Assembly: GCA_964417925.1 (NCBI GenBank) | Contig: CAYQJV010000022.1 | Coordinates: 1 to 24,285 of the forward strand | DNA from: CAYQJV01 sp964417925 | Lineage (GTDB): Bacteria > Hydrothermota > Tepidihabitantia > B3-TA06 > CAYQJV01 | Direction of reading: 5' to 3' | DNA length: 24,285 nucleotides | Shown here: piece after piece, positions 22,455 to 24,285 of the stretch | Numbering within the stretch: the stretch's first letter is position 1 | How the letters are laid out: each line of letters opens with the position of its first letter | Translations under genes and position numbers: made by a program | Notes under the pieces: generated by a model | What the model saw: only the letters and a program-made list of their open reading frames with translations | What the model was told of the DNA's origin: nothing | Databases searched by the model: none

Positions 22455-24285
22455 TTAACCTTTTTCCTCCTCATCTATTACCTTATACTCTCCCCCAACA
22501 TCTTTTTTTCCTTCCTCCTTCTTTGTCTCTGTACCTGCTGTCTGAGTACTTTGCTTGTAAAGTTCCTCTGAAATTCGATACATCACCTGTTGTAGTTCCT
22601 CCATCGCCCTATTTATTGCAGCAACATTTTCACCGTTCATCGTTTCCTTTAATGCTCTTATTTTCTCCTCAATCTGTCTCTTATCCTCCTCTTTCACTTT
22701 ATCTCCGAGTTGTTTTAAAGTTTTTTCAGCAGAATATATTAAACTATCTGCCTTATTCCTTGCATCGATCAACTCTTTCTTTCTCCTATCCTCTTCCTCG
22801 TGTTCTTTTGCCTCTTTTATCATTCTCTCAATCTCCTCTTCACTAAGTCCTGAAGCTGCAGTTATCCTTATTGATTGCTCCTTTCCTGTTGCCTTATCCT
22901 TTGCAGAGACGTGCAGGATTCCATTTTCATCTATATCAAAAGTAACCTCAATCTGGGGGACCCCTCTTGGTGCAGGTGGAATACCCTCAAGATGGAACAT
23001 CCCAAGACTTCTGTTATCCTTTGCCATTGGCCTCTCACCCTGCAAAACATGAATTGTAACTGCTGTCTGATTATCTTCTGCAGTTGTAAATATCTGACTC
23101 TTTCTTGTTGGAATAGTTGTGTTCCTTGGTATTATTACAGTCATCACGCCACCAAGGGTCTCAATTCCAAGAGAAAGTGGTGTAACATCAACCAGAATTG
23201 GCATCTCCACCTTATCCTTTGCTGCCTGACCTGAAGCCTGATACGCAGCCCATGCAGCACCAACTGCAACAACCTCATCTGGATTTATTCCCTTCAATGG
23301 TTCCTTCCCAAAGAAATCCGCAACCGTTTTCTGAACAAGAGGCATCCTTGTCTGACCGCCCACAAGTATAACCTCATCAATATCAGCAGGTGATAACTTT
23401 GCATCCTCAAGAGCCTGCCTTACAGGACCAAGACTACTATCTATAAGGTCTTTAACCATGCTCTCAAGCCTTGCTCTTGTAAGTTTCAGCTCTATATGCA
23501 GGGGGCCCTTCTTTTCATCAACAGTTATGAATGGAAGGCTTATCGTTGTCTCAAAAGTGGTTGATAGTTCACACTTTGCCTTTTCTGATGCCTCCTTTAT
23601 CCTCTGCAATGCAGACCTGTCCTTGGAGAGGTCTATTCCATGCTCTTTCTTAAACTCCTCAATTATCCAGTCCATTATCCTTTTATCAATATCATCCCCT
23701 CCAAGATGGGTGTTTCCATTTGTTGAAAGTACCTCAATTGTTTCAGGGGTTATCTCAATAATTGAAATATCAAAAGTCCCTCCACCAAGGTCATAAACAG
23801 CAACTTTAAGGCTCTTTTTCCCCTTCTCCTGCAACTTCTTTTCAAGACCATAGGCAAGTGCAGCAGCAGTTGGTTCATTTATTATCCTTAAAACTTCAAG
23901 CCCTGCAATTCTTCCTGCGTCCTTTGTTGCCTGCCTCTGGGAATCATTGAAGTAAGCAGGAACTGTAATGACAGCCTTTTTAACAGGTTGACCAAGATAG
24001 GTTTCTGCTGCTTTTTTAAGATACTGCAGAATCATTGCAGATATTTCAGGTGGAGAGTAATCTCTTTCTCCAACCCTTACCCATGCATCACCATTCCTTG
24101 CCTCTATAACCTTGTATGGAACCCTTTTTATCTCCTCCTGAACCTCTGAGTATCTTCTTCCCATAAATCTTTTAATTGAATAAATAGTTGATTCAGGATG
24201 CAGGATTGCCTGCCTTTTCGCAAGAATCCCCACAAGCCTTTCTTTTCCGAAGTGAACCACCGAAGGAGTGGTCCTTCCTCCTTCT
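22455..24285 (-). CDS. dnaK: Chaperone DnaK (Hsp70), N-terminus cut by the window edge
   Basis: The visible 609 codons cover nearly all of DnaK; about 30 N-terminal residues, with the first phosphate loop, lie outside. The frame is open to the edge, beginning E-G-G-R-T-T-P-S-V-V-H-F-G. The ATPase domain shows V-P-A-Y-F-N-D-S-Q-R-Q-A-T, I-N-E-P-T-A-A-A-L-A-Y-G, Y-D-L-G-G-G-T-F-D and L-V-G-G-Q-T-R-M-P. The linker and substrate domain show D-V-T-P-L-S-L-G-I-E-T. A charged helical lid ends in an E-E-E-K-G tail, close to the usual bacterial E-E-V-D-D-x-K. The segment R-R-Y-S-E-V-Q through N-G-D-A-W-V is the insert typical of diderm Hsp70 and missing from Firmicutes. It leads, as far as seen, the whole minus-strand run to the alcohol dehydrogenase; its own promoter and any HrcA/CIRCE site are outside the window. 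Confidence 0.97.
   Translation of the reverse strand, partial: EGGRTTPSVVHFGKERLVGILAKRQAILHPESTIYSIKRFMGRRYSEVQEEIKRVPYKVIEARNGDAWVRVGERDYSPPEISAMILQYLKKAAETYLGQPVKKAVITVPAYFNDSQRQATKDAGRIAGLEVLRIINEPTAAALAYGLEKKLQEKGKKSLKVAVYDLGGGTFDISIIEITPETIEVLSTNGNTHLGGDDIDKRIMDWIIEEFKKEHGIDLSKDRSALQRIKEASEKAKCELSTTFETTISLPFITVDEKKGPLHIELKLTRARLESMVKDLIDSSLGPVRQALEDAKLSPADIDEVILVGGQTRMPLVQKTVADFFGKEPLKGINPDEVVAVGAAWAAYQASGQAAKDKVEMPILVDVTPLSLGIETLGGVMTVIIPRNTTIPTRKSQIFTTAEDNQTAVTIHVLQGERPMAKDNRSLGMFHLEGIPPAPRGVPQIEVTFDIDENGILHVSAKDKATGKEQSIRITAASGLSEEEIERMIKEAKEHEEEDRRKKELIDARNKADSLIYSAEKTLKQLGDKVKEEDKRQIEEKIRALKETMNGENVAAINRAMEELQQVMYRISEELYKQSTQTAGTETKKEEGKKDVGGEYKVIDEEEKG

Noticed and set aside
22310..22846. 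A 178-codon open frame on the plus strand opposite dnaK/dnaJ
   Set aside because: It is Leu/Pro/Ser-rich, lies wholly antisense to two unmistakable genes, has no ribosome binding site, and reflects codon bias on the other strand.
1..24285. CRISPR arrays, tRNA genes, insertion sequences and long repeats
   Set aside because: I looked on both strands and found no regular repeats, no cloverleaf candidates and no transposase-like coding sequence; the window is almost entirely protein-coding.

Overview
This window is a compact, AT-rich stretch from a thermophile-like, probably diderm bacterium. The evidence is indirect: proteins rich in Lys, Glu and Ile, arginine written mainly as AGA/AGG, strong GGAGG ribosome binding sites, and genes that mostly overlap by 1-37 bases. 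The partial DnaK carries the extra segment in its ATPase domain (roughly ESTIYSIKRFMGRR through NGDAWV) that is classically found in Gram-negative and absent from Firmicutes Hsp70. Together with a V/A-type ATPase and a glycerol-1-phosphate dehydrogenase, this fits a deep-branching thermophilic lineage rather than a well-known model phylum. I cannot name the taxon from the sequence alone.

Layout. (1) 1-7208, minus strand: a surface-glycan cluster, in transcription order a DegT-family sugar aminotransferase, a FemAB/GNAT-like protein, three GT4 glycosyltransferases, a Wzx-like flippase, and the 5' part of an asparagine-synthetase-like gene whose catalytic Cys2 is a proline. (2) 7209-7316: a 108-base divergent promoter region in which both outward promoters put the predicted +1 on or next to the start codon, so both transcripts look leaderless. 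(3) 7317-10763, plus strand: V/A-ATPase subunits C, F and A, followed by a four-helix membrane protein of foreign-looking codon use. Subunits B, D, E, I and K are absent from the window. (4) 10764-24285, minus strand: one uninterrupted run of 12 genes, dnaK-dnaJ-rsmE-rpsU-mutS2-dnaG-rpoD, then a CDP-alcohol phosphatidyltransferase, a cytidylyltransferase-like protein, glycerol-1-phosphate dehydrogenase, a DUF72 protein and a zinc alcohol dehydrogenase.

How the genes work together. Region 1 would make, aminate, acylate or aminoacylate, extend and flip a lipid-linked glycan. In region 4 the chaperone operon (dnaK...rsmE-rpsU) and the macromolecular-synthesis operon (rpsU-dnaG-rpoD) are merged through rpsU, with mutS2 inserted. 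The tail after rpoD is the most intriguing part: three translationally coupled genes whose families together could make an sn-glycerol-1-phosphate-based phosphodiester (a lipid headgroup or a compatible solute), with no lipid-ether synthase alongside. No stretch over 300 bases lacks a gene; the only intergenic region longer than about 40 bases is 7209-7316. I saw no tRNA, rRNA, CRISPR array, insertion sequence or clear rho-independent terminator.
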